Assembly: GCA_037127255.1 (NCBI GenBank)
Contig: JBANSL010000013.1
Coordinates: 18,806,688 to 18,870,687, forward strand
Length of the DNA stretch: 64,000 nucleotides
Source: Persicaria tinctoria
Lineage: Eukaryota; Streptophyta; Magnoliopsida; Caryophyllales; Polygonaceae
Reading direction: 5' to 3'
Both the position numbers and the translations under genes were made by a program. This document shows positions 42,232 to 58,884 of the stretch, one piece after another. The stretch's first letter is position 1, and every line of letters starts with the position of its first letter. The notes under the pieces were generated by a model. The model was given only the letters and a program-made list of their open reading frames with translations, ran no database searches and had not been told where the DNA came from.

Positions 42232-44380
42232 TCTTTATATTTTACTTATAAAAGTAGTAAAAAAAATTGCACAAAATTTTCATTTTCTATTTTTTCTTCT
42301 TGGTTGGTGGAGTCATAGGTCGAGCCACCGCACCGTGGCTCTGCCCCAGCAATCACAATCAAAAAATTAAATTAAATTAACTCCTTCAAGTTAGATATAT
42401 AATTAACAAACTTCTCAAATGTGACATTATAATATTATATAGTAAAGTATTATATAAAATTAATCTTGCAATATTTTCAATTCTTTTCGATTGAAAAAAT
42501 CAGGACCTTTCAAAACAAATCGAGCTTGATTAAAAATGGATCTCTCTGATGGTATTTTTAATATAAAATCAGGAAGCATAATCGAATAAATTAGATGATG
42601 TCAAAGCATGATTTGTAGTTTAGTGTAAGGTTTGAAAACGTTATCCATTACAAATCACAATTAGTTAGTTTTGGATGTGGAAGACGTGTCCCAGAGGTTT
42701 CCAGCCGGATTCAAGTACTACGGAGTATAAAAATAACCCAAAACGTCATTCATTGAAGGAATCTCCCTTGCATTCACACCTCAAAACTCGTCGTTTTGTT
42801 TCTCCCTTATCTACTCTAATCTTTCAATACTAATTATTAGTAATTAATTAACTTATTTCCCCTTAATTAATGTCATGTCCAACCTGCAGGATGGTTTAAT
42901 ATTCCGATCCCTGGTCTTTGGAGGGTTTTTTTTTTTTTTTTTGGTTTTGTTTATTAAGGAGTTAAAGGTTTAAAGGTGAGAACCATTCTGAAATGGCCCA
43001 CCGAAAATGACTTGTTGGTAATACCTATAGATCTTCGGTTTGAATTCCGGATGATCGTTCTTTATTTACCAATTTAAAGGTAAGAACTAATTTACTAATG
43101 TATTTCCATACCTAAAAAAACGTCAAGACCAAATACATTTTTATATGTCTTTTGAAATTTACAATAATGAACGATCTTCGATATATATGAGTCTAAATCT
43201 CTTAACGAAGAATGAAGCAGTCGGGCTTCTTTAACACATAAAGACCTATAGGCCAATCGAGTTAACCTCTATGAATTTCAACATACAATTAGGCAATATA
43301 TTCAATTAATTATAAGTACGATATTTCTATCCTATGCCCTTAGCAAGTCATATTGAGAAAGATTTTTTATATCTGGATGCATGTATCTTAGAAAAGCATT
43401 ATTAAATATGGCTAAAATCATTTAATTTTGAAAAAAAAATTTATTTGTAACCTCTTATCCTATGTCAAACGTTATAAGTAATAGTACAAATGTCTCGATT
43501 TTATAATGATTTGGTCTCAATGGCATAGATTAGGCATACTTGATCAGGAACGAAAATGTTAAATGGAAATAAGTGAAACCTAAAAAATATTTAAAATTTG
43601 GATAAACTAGTAAAAAAATTCATATGCTTAAGTTAATATATGCTTAATCCATAAGAGAATATATTAATGATAAAAAAAATATTAATTAGAAAATCCAATT
43701 TTATAATTTAATTAATTATATGAGAACCCATATGTATATAGCTAGGTTTACTTATCCTCAAGGCTCAAACAATAAGCATTTCTTTGTAATTGGTCTAAAT
43801 TAAATTTATTTATTTCTGGTCTGCTGGTCTAAGTTTCTGGATCATGTTTCTTGAAACGGAGTGCTTAGTAATTAACTATCAGTGATTAAAACAATTTGTG
43901 TCCTCATTTTTTAGGGCATAACTTGTTATTGTCAGGAAAAACTCCACCATAATTATTAACGGAAAATAATAATAATAATGGGAGATTCTTATAGGTGTAT
44001 TGTGATTAAGCACTCCAAAGATCATGTCAGCTACTCATCCAAACAGCGCAACCATTCATTCAATTCAATATGTACATCCACTGAATTATACCTGATTAAG
44101 TGTATTAGTAAGATCATTTCGAAAAAAGTGTATTAGTAAGATATATTAAAATTTTCTTGAGCAAAAAAAGTCCAAATTTGCAATAGAAACGCATATTGCA
44201 AATTTCTTGTATAGGGCTCCGTAATTCGATTGCATCTATCAAAATTGAAACCAACATATTGCAAATTTGCAATAGAAAGACATGATTATAATCTAAGTGA
44301 AGTTGAAAAAATAAATTAAAATAATGTTTAGTTTTAAATTAAAAAAATATTGTGAGTGTTTTAAATTAAAACAGAGTGCT
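42232..44380. other. AT-rich intergenic sequence, no gene
   Basis: No long frame and no domain. A poly-T run lies at about 42928. Around 43010-43065 GACTTGTTGGTAATACC and GGTTTGAATTCC resemble weakly the A and B boxes of a tRNA-derived SINE. Nothing else is recognised. Confidence 0.5.
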
Positions 44381-44383
44381 TAA

Positions 44384-45153
44384 GAGCAACCCCAGGAGAA
44401 GCTCCAAAATAGAGAAAATTGGAAAATTTAGAGAGAAAGATGGATTTTATGGTCCAACAGCTCATTGATATGGTTTTGTAAAATAGAGAAATGATGAGAG
44501 AGTAAAAATTTCTCTATATTGATTGTTTTAGGTATGTGCAAATGTTTTCATCAAACCCCATGCCAACCATTTAAGTCATAAATAAGATTTAAATGGGATT
44601 CAAAATATAAAGCTTAGTTGGACTTATAAATATTATATAATATATGAAACTAAAATGAGATTCAAAATATAAAGCTTTATTGGATTCATAATTTGCTTAT
44701 ATAATTTAATATATATATTATAAAAAAATATTATTAAAAAACCATACATCATTAAATCTAAAATATATAGTATGAAATTATTTTTTTTAAAAAGTTGATA
44801 TTTTATAAAGTTTTTATCATCCTTAAAAACCATACATGATTAGTAATAGTAAATGAAAAATAATAAAATGAAGATAATGATATTTTCAACAAAATAATTT
44901 ATAATAATAAATAAATTGAATTTATTTATTTTATGGGATAAATCTCGTACAAGGTACGAAAACTATACTAGTTACCTAAAGTTTAAAAAATTCATTTGTC
45001 ATATTATGAAATTCTGCATTTATTATAATATATAATAAATGTAAAAATCTGTATAATAGAGAAACTGTTGGAGTTGGAGGATAATGTTTTTAGAGATTTT
45101 GGTGTTTTGATCTCGATTTTAGAGAACTTTTACAATAGCTGTTGGGCTTGCTC
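44384..45153. mobile_element. Harbinger/Tourist-type non-autonomous element
   Basis: Starts GAGCAACCCCAGGAG and ends, on the minus strand, GAGCAAGCCCAACAG, flanked by the 3-bp duplication TAA (44381-44383, 45154-45156). The 770-bp AT-rich interior repeats a segment of about 35 bp, GATTCAAAATATAAAGCTT (about 44599 and 44660). No coding capacity. Confidence 0.7.
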
Positions 45154-45156
45154 TAA

Positions 45157-45680
45157 GATTCAGTTTTAAAACCATCCATAATGGTTGTGTGCATGTGTAA
45201 ATGTGTATTTTTTTTATAGATATTTTTAACTTCATTGATTGTTTTAGGTGTGTGCAAATGTACACATTTGAACATGTGATTAGGCACAGAACCATAAATT
45301 AAAATTCGGGTGGGCTAGATAGGCTAAAATTTTCTCATAATGTAATTTTTATTAACAAAACTCTTAATTTAATAAATAAATGAATATTTTTAAAAATTAT
45401 TTTTCTTATTTTTTACCTGTTATTTTATTTTTGTAAAAATGGGACGGGCTAGAGTTGACTCCAGCCCGTCCTTAGATCCGTGCATGCATGTGATGTGTAA
45501 ATTTGAGCACATCATCTTCTCATATATATAAATTACTTTTACCACAAACAAGATGATTTCATTAGTTTATTTTTTTTTATGAGTTTATTCTCATTGTTGT
45601 TTTAAATTAAATGTATTTGAATGAAGTGTAATTAAAAAATACACATTTTATCAATCAAACAAATTTTTAACAAGTGATGT
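45157..45680. other. AT-rich spacer, no gene
   Basis: GTGTGCAAATGT-like words recur (45188, 45250 and, within the neighbouring element, 44530). No coding region or clear element ends. Confidence 0.5.
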
Positions 45681-45688
45681 GTATTTTT

Positions 45689-46165
45689 TAGACCTGTCAA
45701 AACACAACCCGACCCGGTGACCCGACTCGACCGAACCGAAAAATTTCCGACCCGAACCCGAAAAATTTGACCCGAATTTTTTTCCCGACCCGAACCCGAA
45801 AAACCCGAAATTTTCCGGGTAATCTGGGTTTCGACCCGTTGACCCGATTGACCCGGTAATTTTGACCCGATTTACCCGATTGACCCGATGACCCGGTTGA
45901 CCCGGTTGATTTATAATTATATATAATTATTTTTTATATATATAATTAAAATTTATCACAAAATTATCAAATAATGATTTTTTTAATTTAAAAAAGAAAA
46001 AATTGACAAACCCGAAATCGACCCGAACCCGACCCGAAACCCGATCAAACCCGAGTTCGAGTCAACCCGAAAAACCCGAAACCCGTTTTACCCGAGACCC
46101 GTTTTACCCGAAACCCGAAGTGACCGGACCCGAACCCGACCCGAATGACCCGTTTGACAGGTCTA
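45689..46165. mobile_element. hAT-type element filled with ACCCGA repeats
   Basis: Perfect 13-bp inverted repeats TAGACCTGTCAAA / TTTGACAGGTCTA with a perfect 8-bp target duplication GTATTTTT (45681-45688, 46166-46173). The interior is two blocks of degenerate ACCCGA/GACCCG repeats in one orientation around an AT-rich centre (about 45910-46005). No transposase. The 8-bp duplication points to hAT. Confidence 0.9.
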
Positions 46166-46175
46166 GTATTTTTAC

Positions 46176-46177
<2 letters not shown>

Positions 46178-46206
<29 letters not shown>
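46178..46206. repeat. (AT)n microsatellite
   Basis: About 14 AT units next to the right end of the hAT-type element. Confidence 0.95.
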
Positions 46207-46239
46207 CATTTTAACTAAAACCATTACAGACTCGATTTC

Positions 46240-46913
46240 AATTAGACCTGAGCAAAAAAAAACCCTTTAGGGAGAGTAGAACGCGTTGGGCGCAATGCCC
46301 ACGCGCCCTCAAATACTACCCCTGAAAATCTTCCTCTCCAACTCTGTTTTCATCAAATTTCCACTTAATCGATCCCTCTTGACTTCAATCGGTCCATCTC
46401 GATCCTGTTTTGGGGTCCCTTTCAACCGTTTCTGAGTTGTGGACCTTCCATTTGGGCGTTTTGGGACATTCTTTGCCTCATCGTGTGCTTCGTTGGCCTG
46501 TGGTGGTTTGCCCGCCGGTCTGATTATTTGCCTCTTCGTCGGAGTACTCTTGTCGTTGGTTATCAGATTCGCGACGCTTTGGGCTTCGTTGGCCTCCTGA
46601 CCCAACCTCTCTTCATCTTCTTTGACGGTTGTGGCGCTCTCCGGGCATCACCGGTGTTGTCGCCGTCCCTCCTCCCTCCACGAGTCGCTCTTGGTTTCGG
46701 GAACCTCTGATGTACCCTCCCCTCCTGTCCAGTTTCGAGTGCTTGCCGATCTCTCCTTCCAATGTGCCACTGGGTGGATGCTGCGTCGCCGGTATAGGTG
46801 CTCCGTCGTCGTCGGCGTCTTCCAATGGAGGTGGTTTGTTTGCGCAACATCCTTGGCGTGCAAGGTTGTCGTTTGGCCTTGCACGCCAAGGCAATAGTAC
46901 AATTAAAAAAAAA
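46240..46913 (+). mobile_element. GC-rich retroelement-like segment with A-run
   Basis: GC-rich compared with both sides, with frames open on both strands but none with a recognisable domain. It ends in a strong hairpin (46851-46891), then AATAGTACAATT and an A9 run. The composition resembles 5' regions of plant LINEs, but no diagnostic motif is present. Confidence 0.3.
46851..46891. repeat. Perfect hairpin, 15-bp arms
   Basis: CCTTGGCGTGCAAGG (46851-46865) and CCTTGCACGCCAAGG (46877-46891) are exact reverse complements separated by 11 bases. Confidence 0.95.
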
Positions 46914-46974
46914 GTCTTTTATTTACATTTATAAATATTTCTGTCTTATTCAGAGTATTTATACATGTTTTTAA

Positions 46975-47502
46975 AAGGTCCACAAACCCCGAAAGGGTTA
47001 AAATCCACCCGAAAGGGTTTGAGTAAATCCCGTAAGAGCTTGACGATATTTTTGTAGGTGGGGAAATTCCGAATCGAATCCGTACGTAGTGTTTGGCAGG
47101 TTGCCGAATTGCCTGGTGGTGCGATGGTGGGGCTTTCGAGGCTGGCAGTTTCTGAGCGGTGTTTGTTTTTATTTGTCGATGTGCGAGAGGTCGTGGACGT
47201 GATCGAGACCTGATGGCTCATTGACAGAGTCCAAATATGAGACTTCCACTTAGTTCCCCAGGGATCCCTTGCGTTGCCTCTACCAACTGATGGATGAGTT
47301 GCCGCACACTGCTTCGGTTCTTTCATCTTTTACTAGTCTTTGCCTTTATTTGCACTCGCTCTTCTAATTTGTCGGTTCTGCCTTATTGTTGGTTTATGTC
47401 TTTAACTTATTTTGACGGTTTATCCGTCACTGAGTTCTTCGGCCTATCGACCCCCGGGCCTGTCCGGGCGTCGAATTCTTACTTGATCAAAAAAAAAAAA
47501 AC
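46975..47502 (+). mobile_element. 3' end of a LINE, plus strand
   Basis: Ends GGGCCTGTCCGGG, CGTCGAATTCTTACTTGATC and an A12 tail at 47491-47502. The same ending, on the minus strand, closes the 231-bp insertion at 11901-12131. The sequence is LINE 3' untranslated region without a usable frame; the 5' limit is uncertain. Confidence 0.65.
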
Positions 47503-47566
47503 ATTACGAATGGCCTAAACTCAAACTTACAAGTTAAAAAGTTGTGTTGATCGAGCTTACTTTTTA

Positions 47567-47785
47567 CTCCCTCCGCTCAGCAAAACTTGACGTTTTAATA
47601 TTCATGCACGTTTTTTTAGGAGCTAAAAACTATATAAAATATCTAGTTTTTAAAATAATTTTTTTAACAATTTCATAGTTATTATTAATAAGTACAGTTA
47701 AAAAAATCAATATTTTATATAGTTTTTATCATTCTAAAAAAGCGTACGTCAATAGTAAATGACAAATTTTGCCGAACGGATGGAG
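47567..47785. mobile_element. Stowaway MITE, 219 bp
   Basis: Starts CTCCCTCCGCTCAGCAAAAC and ends, on the minus strand, CTCCATCCGTTCGGCAAAAT, flanked by the TA duplication (47565-47566, 47786-47787) typical of Tc1/mariner-type Stowaway elements. The arms form a long stem. No coding capacity. Confidence 0.9.
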
Positions 47786-47787
47786 TA

Positions 47788-48241
47788 TAAACATCGTACT
47801 AACTACGCAGGATTCCCTGTTTGGGGAAAAAAAATACTGCAAATAGACCACACCAATAAGTATAAATTATAAACAACAATAAAAATGGCCTTTTTAATTT
47901 AGAGGGTCAATCCCTATCCATATTTTGACAATTGAGTATATATCTCTAATGAGAAAGCGTTATATTCTTTCCTTGATGACATTGATGAAATAATATATTT
48001 TTTTGGTGAAATAATATTTGTTGAAGTGGTTTGTTTAAACTTTTCATTTGTCTCTAATATATTTAAAATTGCTACAAATTGAAGCTTTAGGTCATATAAA
48101 GTAAAGTAAAGTTTATGTATGTATACATGTATGTCATGACGAACAACCATTACACGAAAAGTATGATCATTAACTTAAATATTAATTAGACTGAAACTTG
48201 ATACTTTGATAGTACACAGAAATCCAATCAATGGTCATTAC
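47788..48241. other. AT-rich spacer, no gene
   Basis: No coding sequence or element ends recognised. Confidence 0.55.
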
Positions 48242-49178
48242 TTTTTTTTTTTTTTTATTAGGAAAGAATTCGGGCGAGTGAGCTCTAGCCGATGGCATCC
48301 TTACGGATGAGGTCTAGAAGACCAGAATTGTTGTTAATATCGACACCCCAGGCAGAGTGGCAAAGGTGTGCAACCTTATCAGCCACTCTATTGCCTAATC
48401 GGGGAACATGAAAGAAAGAAACTTCTTTCAAAGTCGATAATAGAAATTTAACATTTGATAAAATCAGTTCGATTTCACAATGACAGGTAGATGTTTTATT
48501 TAGATGGTTTATGAGGTTATCATGGAGTCGCCTTCAATGTGGAGTTTATTGATACGGAGTTGTAGAGCCTTTTGGATTCCCAGTTTAAGAGCAAGCGCTT
48601 CCGCTTTCAAAGGACTTTGTTTGCTAAGTTTTTTATAACAGATGTGGTTATAGTCCCGGATTACGGCTCCAACCGAGCTATCAGTATTTGAAATTGTGGA
48701 TCCATCAAAATTTAACTTGAAAGTTCCCCTATGGGGTTTTCGCCAAGTAATGTTATCATGCTTTCTTTTTGTCCTTAGAAGCTTGGAGATTCGTGTGCGT
48801 AAGGGAAAGTCCTCATCTAAGCTTACTCAAAGTGAGCTGTTTTACTCCAATTTTCCTTATGGGTTTTAATGATACGTAATGAACTTTCTCTATGAGGTAT
48901 GGGGACCTGTCTAAAACAAATTGGTTTCGAATGTACCAAGCCATCCACCAAGAAAAGGCAAGCTCCACCTTGGCAACGGAAGTAAGCTTGTTTCCGATGA
49001 ATGAAAAGATAGGTTTTATCTCTCGTGAATGATTTATCATACTGGATATAGTTGAGTTTACGTGTGTAGGTAATCGAAAGAGAGGGCGCACATATGGGCA
49101 TGCTAGTAAGAAGTGAACGTCATCTTCAACTGCACAGTTGACAGGTGGAAGGTACAGAAGTCCCACGTTGAGCTAGCC
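48242..49178 (-). mobile_element. LINE 3' end, minus strand: zf-RVT and RNase H
   Basis: A poly-T run of 19 (48242-48260) is the A tail of a minus-strand insertion. Minus-strand frame 49166-48813 shows the zf-RVT core (EDDVHFLLACPYVRPLF) and AFSWWMAWYIRNQ. A second frame, about 48780-48520, gives RNase H (FKLNFDGSTIS, VGAVIRDY and PLKAEALALKLGI, LHIEGDS) with the D-E-D positions present. Frameshifts separate the two, and the rest of ORF2 is missing. Confidence 0.82.
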
Positions 49179-49198
49179 TAGAAGTGAACGTCATCTTC
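49109..49198. repeat. 19-bp direct repeat at the junction of two LINE pieces
   Basis: AGAAGTGAACGTCATCTTC at 49109-49127 and 49180-49198. On the minus strand it encodes EDDVHF of the zf-RVT domain, so part of that codon series is present twice, 71 bp apart, exactly where the two oppositely oriented LINEs meet. Confidence 0.85.
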
Positions 49199-50062
49199 CC
49201 CACATACTTTCTGCACTACCCTATCACCAGAGCTACTGATCACCTCATGAATCCCAAATTGGCTATAACAATATGCTCAACCCAATTGCAATCACTTCCT
49301 ATCAACGAAGTATTCAACTCAAGCAAAATGATTTAGGAAAACAAGTCTTCATTAAACTTGCAGTCATAATTTGGTGGTGCATTTGGTTCTTTAGAGACAA
49401 AACTCTAGTTCTTTGAAAAAATCAAACCTAACCCTAGAACCATAGCTGCATATACAAGGGACCAACTTTCTAGCTGGGCTAAAGCCAAACATTGCGATGA
49501 TGATTTTACAATAAAAGACAACATCACCAAGACTCCAACCACACGATCGAGTACTGACCAAATGACGAAAACCACAACACAACTTCCACAAGCAAAACTT
49601 TGATTTGGCTCTTTCGGCTACTAATAAAAGTATTTTCGATTACATTATTCGTGACCATTTTGGCCATACTTCGGCCCAGAATTTCACCGCTCAACTCCGT
49701 AATAGGAGATGAAGGCTTTGCTCTTTGGCGTGGTATTTTAGCAGTAAAGGACCTTCATCTACAGAATCTCATTATTGAAGGCGACAACCTCACGATCATC
49801 AATTGCCTTAAAGGAATTTGGTCCACCTCTAGGGAAGTCGAAATGATCATTTCCGACTCTTCTATCTCTCTAAGAATGTTCTCCTCTGTCCAGATTCAGC
49901 ACATTTACAGAGAAGCTAATCGCGATATTGATCGTCTCACACGCCTTGATCTTGACTTCTCAGGTTCAATTCCTGGCGACTTGGAGCTCGCTAATTTCAT
50001 CCGTATAGATGCCCTTGGCTAGAGAGGGTTCTCCCTCTCGAGCAAAATTATTTTCGATTAAA
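49199..50062 (+). mobile_element. LINE 3' end, plus strand: zf-RVT remnant and RNase H
   Basis: 49340-49560 reads in broken frames like the region after zf-RVT (LAVIIWWCIWFFRDK). The frame 49600-50022 then gives an RNase H C-terminal part: GFALWRGILAVKDL, IIEGDNLTIINCLKG and HIYREANRDIDRL, then stop. A short leader follows, ending in ATTAAAAAAAA at 50054-50066. It points away from the minus-strand LINE just upstream. Confidence 0.78.
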
Positions 50063-50066
50063 AAAA

Positions 50067-50925
50067 ATGACCCTATCTTTTAATAAGTTTAGTTTATATC
50101 CTTAAGTTGTGTCATTTTAATTTGGGATAATCTTTTATACATCTAATTTCGCATTTGTATATTTAATATTTTAATTTTAATCATTGGTCCTAAAAATTGG
50201 TATTAGAGCTTATTTAATTGAAAATCGTTTCTTAATTAACTAACTCAATATGGAGGTGTTTATATATTGCTCTCATAAAAGTTATCCTCATGGGCGTCTC
50301 ATTTGGATAGATGCATTAAGAAGCAATTTAAACACAATCTCAAGTGAACTAGCTAAAAGATTTTAATTTGGTCAATCCCTTTGAATATGTAGAATTTAGA
50401 GAGGGATTAAACCCTAATAGATTGGTGGTGGAAGCCTCATATTAGAGAAGGCAAACACACGTTTATAATGTTATTATTCAACCCTTTATATAGGGATTAC
50501 AATGCTTGGAGAATAAGTAATATAAAGATATCGATAATCTAAACCTAACAAAGATATATATTTCTAACCTAACATAACAATATCAAAGATTATATCCTAA
50601 TACAATCATAACTAATATATCATTCCTAATATATCTATAACATATTCTACCTCTGATAAGAATGATAAAGTACTATGCATAGATTAAGAGGGTAATTAAG
50701 ATCCATACAAACGATAGAAGATCAATATGATAGTAAGAAATGACAAGATGTGTTGTTGTCAGATTGCAGAACAGCAAGACCCCCTCAGATATAAAATAAC
50801 CGACATTGAAATAATGTGGATCACACGACGTTCCTCTTCTCAGAGATTTCAAATACAACGAGATGATCAATTAACCCTAAGAACATGTATGGATTAGAAC
50901 GAATAAACCACTAGCATTACTATTA
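50067..50925. other. No gene; LTR-like AT-rich sequence
   Basis: TTGGTATTAGAGC at about 50199 resembles an initiator-Met primer site with one change, and 50410-50660 has an LTR-like look (TATATAGGGATTACAATG, CATATTCTACC). No partner repeat or pol sequence is present. Confidence 0.35.
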
Positions 50926-52580
50926 ATCTATCTATTATCTATCTATCTATCTATTAATATTACTAATTCTACTAGCATTTTGCTGACGTGTCACGCCCAC
51001 AATTAAAGTTGAATTTTGTATTCAAATGAGATTTTCTTATTGGTCACTATTATTACGGAAACTTTAAAATATTTGTTTCCTATTTTAAATATGATTTGAA
51101 TCCATTCCCTTTTTTTCCAGTTATATTGTCGTAAATATTGAGACATGTTTCCATTTTTTTCCCGATTGCAATATTCTCATAATTCGTCTACATACATTGA
51201 ACTTAAATTTGAATCTTGGTATATTTTATTTTTGGAAAATTATACTCTACATGAACCCATATCCAATTGTCAGTTTATAAAATGCTACGGAGTATAAATT
51301 AACTTTCACATATGTTCATATTTTCTTACCAACCATGCAAGTATTTCATTTTCAAATAAATTAATCAAAGATGTACTCCGATTGCCTGCATCATTATCTT
51401 AACGGATTGAATTTATTTAAATATATGTTTATTATACCACATTTATCCCAATCATGTTAAAATTTACTACTCTCTCTATTCGTTTAGCTAAATATGTTGT
51501 TTAATATTCATTCACGCTTTGTTAGGATGGTAAAAATTATATAAAATATTATTTTTTTCAATTTTTTTTATAAATTAATTTCAATAATAGGTAATCTATT
51601 TATAATATTAATTCTACTATCATTTTGCTGATGTGTCACGCTCACAATTAAACTTGAATTTTTTATTCAAATAGTATTTTCTTATTGGTCAATATTATTG
51701 CTGAAATTTTAAAATATCTGTTTCTTATTTTAAACAAATTTGTTTCCTATTTTTATACTAAAATATTATTTAATTTGATATGTTGTATGTCAATTTGTGA
51801 TCTATTTTAATCGTCTACGTACATTGAACATTCGTCAAGTCTTGGCTGATTTTATTCTTGGATATTGAAATTGTGGATTTATCATATTTAACCGATTGCA
51901 ATATTCCCGACAATGTCTACATACAACGAACATGTAATAATCAATTTGTAAATATTCGATTTCAAAAATTAATTATAAAAATCAATTAGAGCCAAAAAAG
52001 TGTTTTTTGATTTATTTTAAACATCTTAAATGACTATCGAAAAATAAATAATATTTTAAGACTCACAAACATTACTAATGCTTATTTTACATCTTGGATG
52101 AGGCTTCTTAGATCACTTTTCTACCTTTAAGGATCTTTTTTTTACCATCTTACCTTTATTTTCGCTATTTATTTCTCTCTCTTTCTAACCATCTTTCTCA
52201 TGAAAATAATGAATAAGTTATGTATATCTACATAACTTCAAATATATTCACACAATCATGTGCTTATGATTTTTTAATATTTGTACGGGAGTTTATATTT
52301 TACTTTTTAGATCTATGCTAATGATAATAATTATATATTTATTTCAAATTATATTAAGTGGTGTGTTTGAGTATTATTACTACTTTACCTTATTAAATCA
52401 TTTTCAAAATTTGTATCGTATCTCTTTCCAACTAATTTCTAAATTATAAAAAAATATTTTATACATATTTTTGTTGTAAACACGTATATATATTAATAAT
52501 AGTATTATATAGATATATAAAATGATGTTCAAATTAAAATGGATTAAGCTTCCGTGCCTTCAAGTCACGGGAGTATAAGA
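50926..52580. mobile_element. Direct-repeat region, possible Helitron derivative
   Basis: A segment of about 140 bp starting TTCTACTAGCATTTTGCTGA, with TGTCACGCCCACAATTAAA following, occurs at about 50967-51110 and again, diverged, at about 51608-51745. The right part near 52548-52570 has a small hairpin (CCGTG...CACGG). TCTA-rich starts and a GC hairpin near the 3' end are Helitron traits, but no CTRR end or helicase is present. There is no gene in this interval. Low confidence in the class. Confidence 0.35.
50928..50955. repeat. (TCTA)n microsatellite
   Basis: Run of TCTA/ATCT units with one interruption. Confidence 0.9.
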
Positions 52581-53025
52581 TAAATTAATTAGTTAGGCAT
52601 GTGAAGTGATCCTGTTGAACTGTAACTTTTGTTTCCCAGCTTGCCAAAATAAACTAAGAAAAAAAGCATGTTCTTTGCCTAGAAATTTCCAATTTATCTA
52701 ATCTTGTTTCCCCTAAACTGCATACAATTAATTTTGTTTAATTTTGAGAGAGTCGGTAAGATAGATTGAAGAGAAAAGACCAAATCTTTTAAAAAAAAAA
52801 AAAAAAATTTGTTTATCAAGGTCAGATCCAATGTCATTTTCAATCCTATATATATACACAATTATCAACTGGTATAATTAATTAGTTAATTACAACATAA
52901 AAGCTAAACTAGCTCATAAGGTAATTAACATTATATATAGAGATTCAGGGGGGCCTAATTAGTTAAAGAGGGATTAATTTGCACTTGAAAAATTTCCTCC
53001 TAGCTCCTCGTGGGAGTCGTGGGCC
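52581..53025. other. Upstream flank of the glycolipid transfer protein gene
   Basis: AT-rich, with a poly-A run at about 52790-52806. No coding region. The promoter of the downstream gene lies at its right edge. Confidence 0.5.
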
Positions 53026-53033
53026 TATAAAAA
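53026..53033 (+). promoter_or_regulatory. Putative TATA box of the glycolipid transfer protein gene
   Basis: TATAAAAA in GGGCCTATAAAAAAAAACCC, 76 bp upstream of the start codon. Transcription would start at about 53055-53065, leaving a leader of around 40 bp. Confidence 0.55.
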
Positions 53034-53101
53034 AAAACCCAAATCTCAACTGATAAAAGAAATCAAGTGTGTAATTAAGTCGGCCTCAGTTAATTAGTCA
53101 A

Positions 53102-57904
<4,803 letters not shown>

Positions 57905-58674
57905 ATGAGGAGATGGAAGAAGTTTGATAGATAATGTACATATATATATATATATATATATATAACACGATTTCGATCTTGTAGCTTAATTAGGTGACAA
58001 TATATGAAGCTCTTCAACGCCACACGTACTGTTTTATATGGTCTTGTAACATGAGATATATCAGCACATGTTAATCCATGTATGTTAATGTTATCGATCA
58101 TCTGATCAGTATCACATATTCAATTCATTTATGGGACAATTGTACAGTCATAAACGGCTCTGTTTGGCGCAAACAACCTGTAGATTTCTAAGCATATATT
58201 CACGGCTCTGTTCGGTAATCTACTTCTCCTATTGTCAATTGGTTTATGTGTCAGGCTCGGAAGCAAAAGGTTTATCTTCCATTACGCATAGGAATTGACA
58301 TAATCTGCTCCTGTAACATCTTTACAAGTCTCAGCAGCCAAACACATACTTTCTTCCATACCAATATCGTATTTTCCCCCTTTGTGATTGATAGCTATTC
58401 CTTTTGTCGAATCGAACAAGTCAAGTATTGATTGTTAATTAGGGGTACTTTACTTCTGTAAACCTGTTAATTTATGGATAGGTCTATCTGCAAATTCGCC
58501 GTTTGATAATATCTTTAGGCGGCATCATCAAGGTTTACATTATAGACCAAGTGTCGAAGTGAATTTGCTCCTCGGGTTGGCAAACTACAGAACATGCTCT
58601 GTCGACAGTTCGAGAGGAGGAAGATGACAGTTTTTTTGTCAAAGCAGAACAACACTGAGCGCACACACGTTTCT
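57905..58674. other. 3' flank of the glycolipid transfer protein gene
   Basis: Contains a (TA)n run at about 57939-57964. ACGGCTCTGTTTGGCGC (about 58153) and CACGGCTCTGTTCGG (about 58200) form a short direct repeat resembling Tourist-type ends. No gene. It ends at the TTTCT target duplication (58670-58674) of the Copia element. Confidence 0.5.
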
Positions 58675-58834
58675 TATTAGGATATATTTCTATCCTTTGT
58701 TATTATGTATATCTTTCCATATTCATATGTATATCCAATAGGGCCTTAGAGCCTAAGCTTGTATCGTTATATATTCATTCCAAGAGTAATGAAAGATCAA
58801 GAATCACAATTACAAAACCCTAGCCTTGTTTACA
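58675..58834 (+). repeat. 5' LTR of the Copia element
   Basis: 160 bp, TATTAGGATATATTTC to CTTGTTTACA. Nearly identical to the 3' LTR apart from the 17-bp duplication there and two or three substitutions. Confidence 0.92.
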
Positions 58835-58848
58835 TGGTATCAGCCTTT
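58835..58848 (+). promoter_or_regulatory. Primer-binding site of the Copia element
   Basis: TGGTATCAGCCTTT follows the LTR directly and matches the initiator-Met type in its first nine bases. Confidence 0.75.
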
Positions 58849-58884
58849 ACCCGATCCTCCTAAATCTTCCTGCCGCCGCCGATC

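Noticed and set aside
46851..46891. Hairpin as a Helitron 3' end
   Set aside because: No CTRR follows within the expected distance and no Helitron 5' end pairs with it.
46563..46902. Several overlapping open frames on both strands
   Set aside because: GC-rich sequence gives open frames in most frames here and none has a domain. The segment ends in a hairpin and an A-run typical of a repeat.
50199..50211. Primer-binding site of another retrotransposon
   Set aside because: TTGGTATTAGAGC resembles it, but no LTR end directly precedes it and no gag or pol follows, so it is mentioned only as a weak resemblance.
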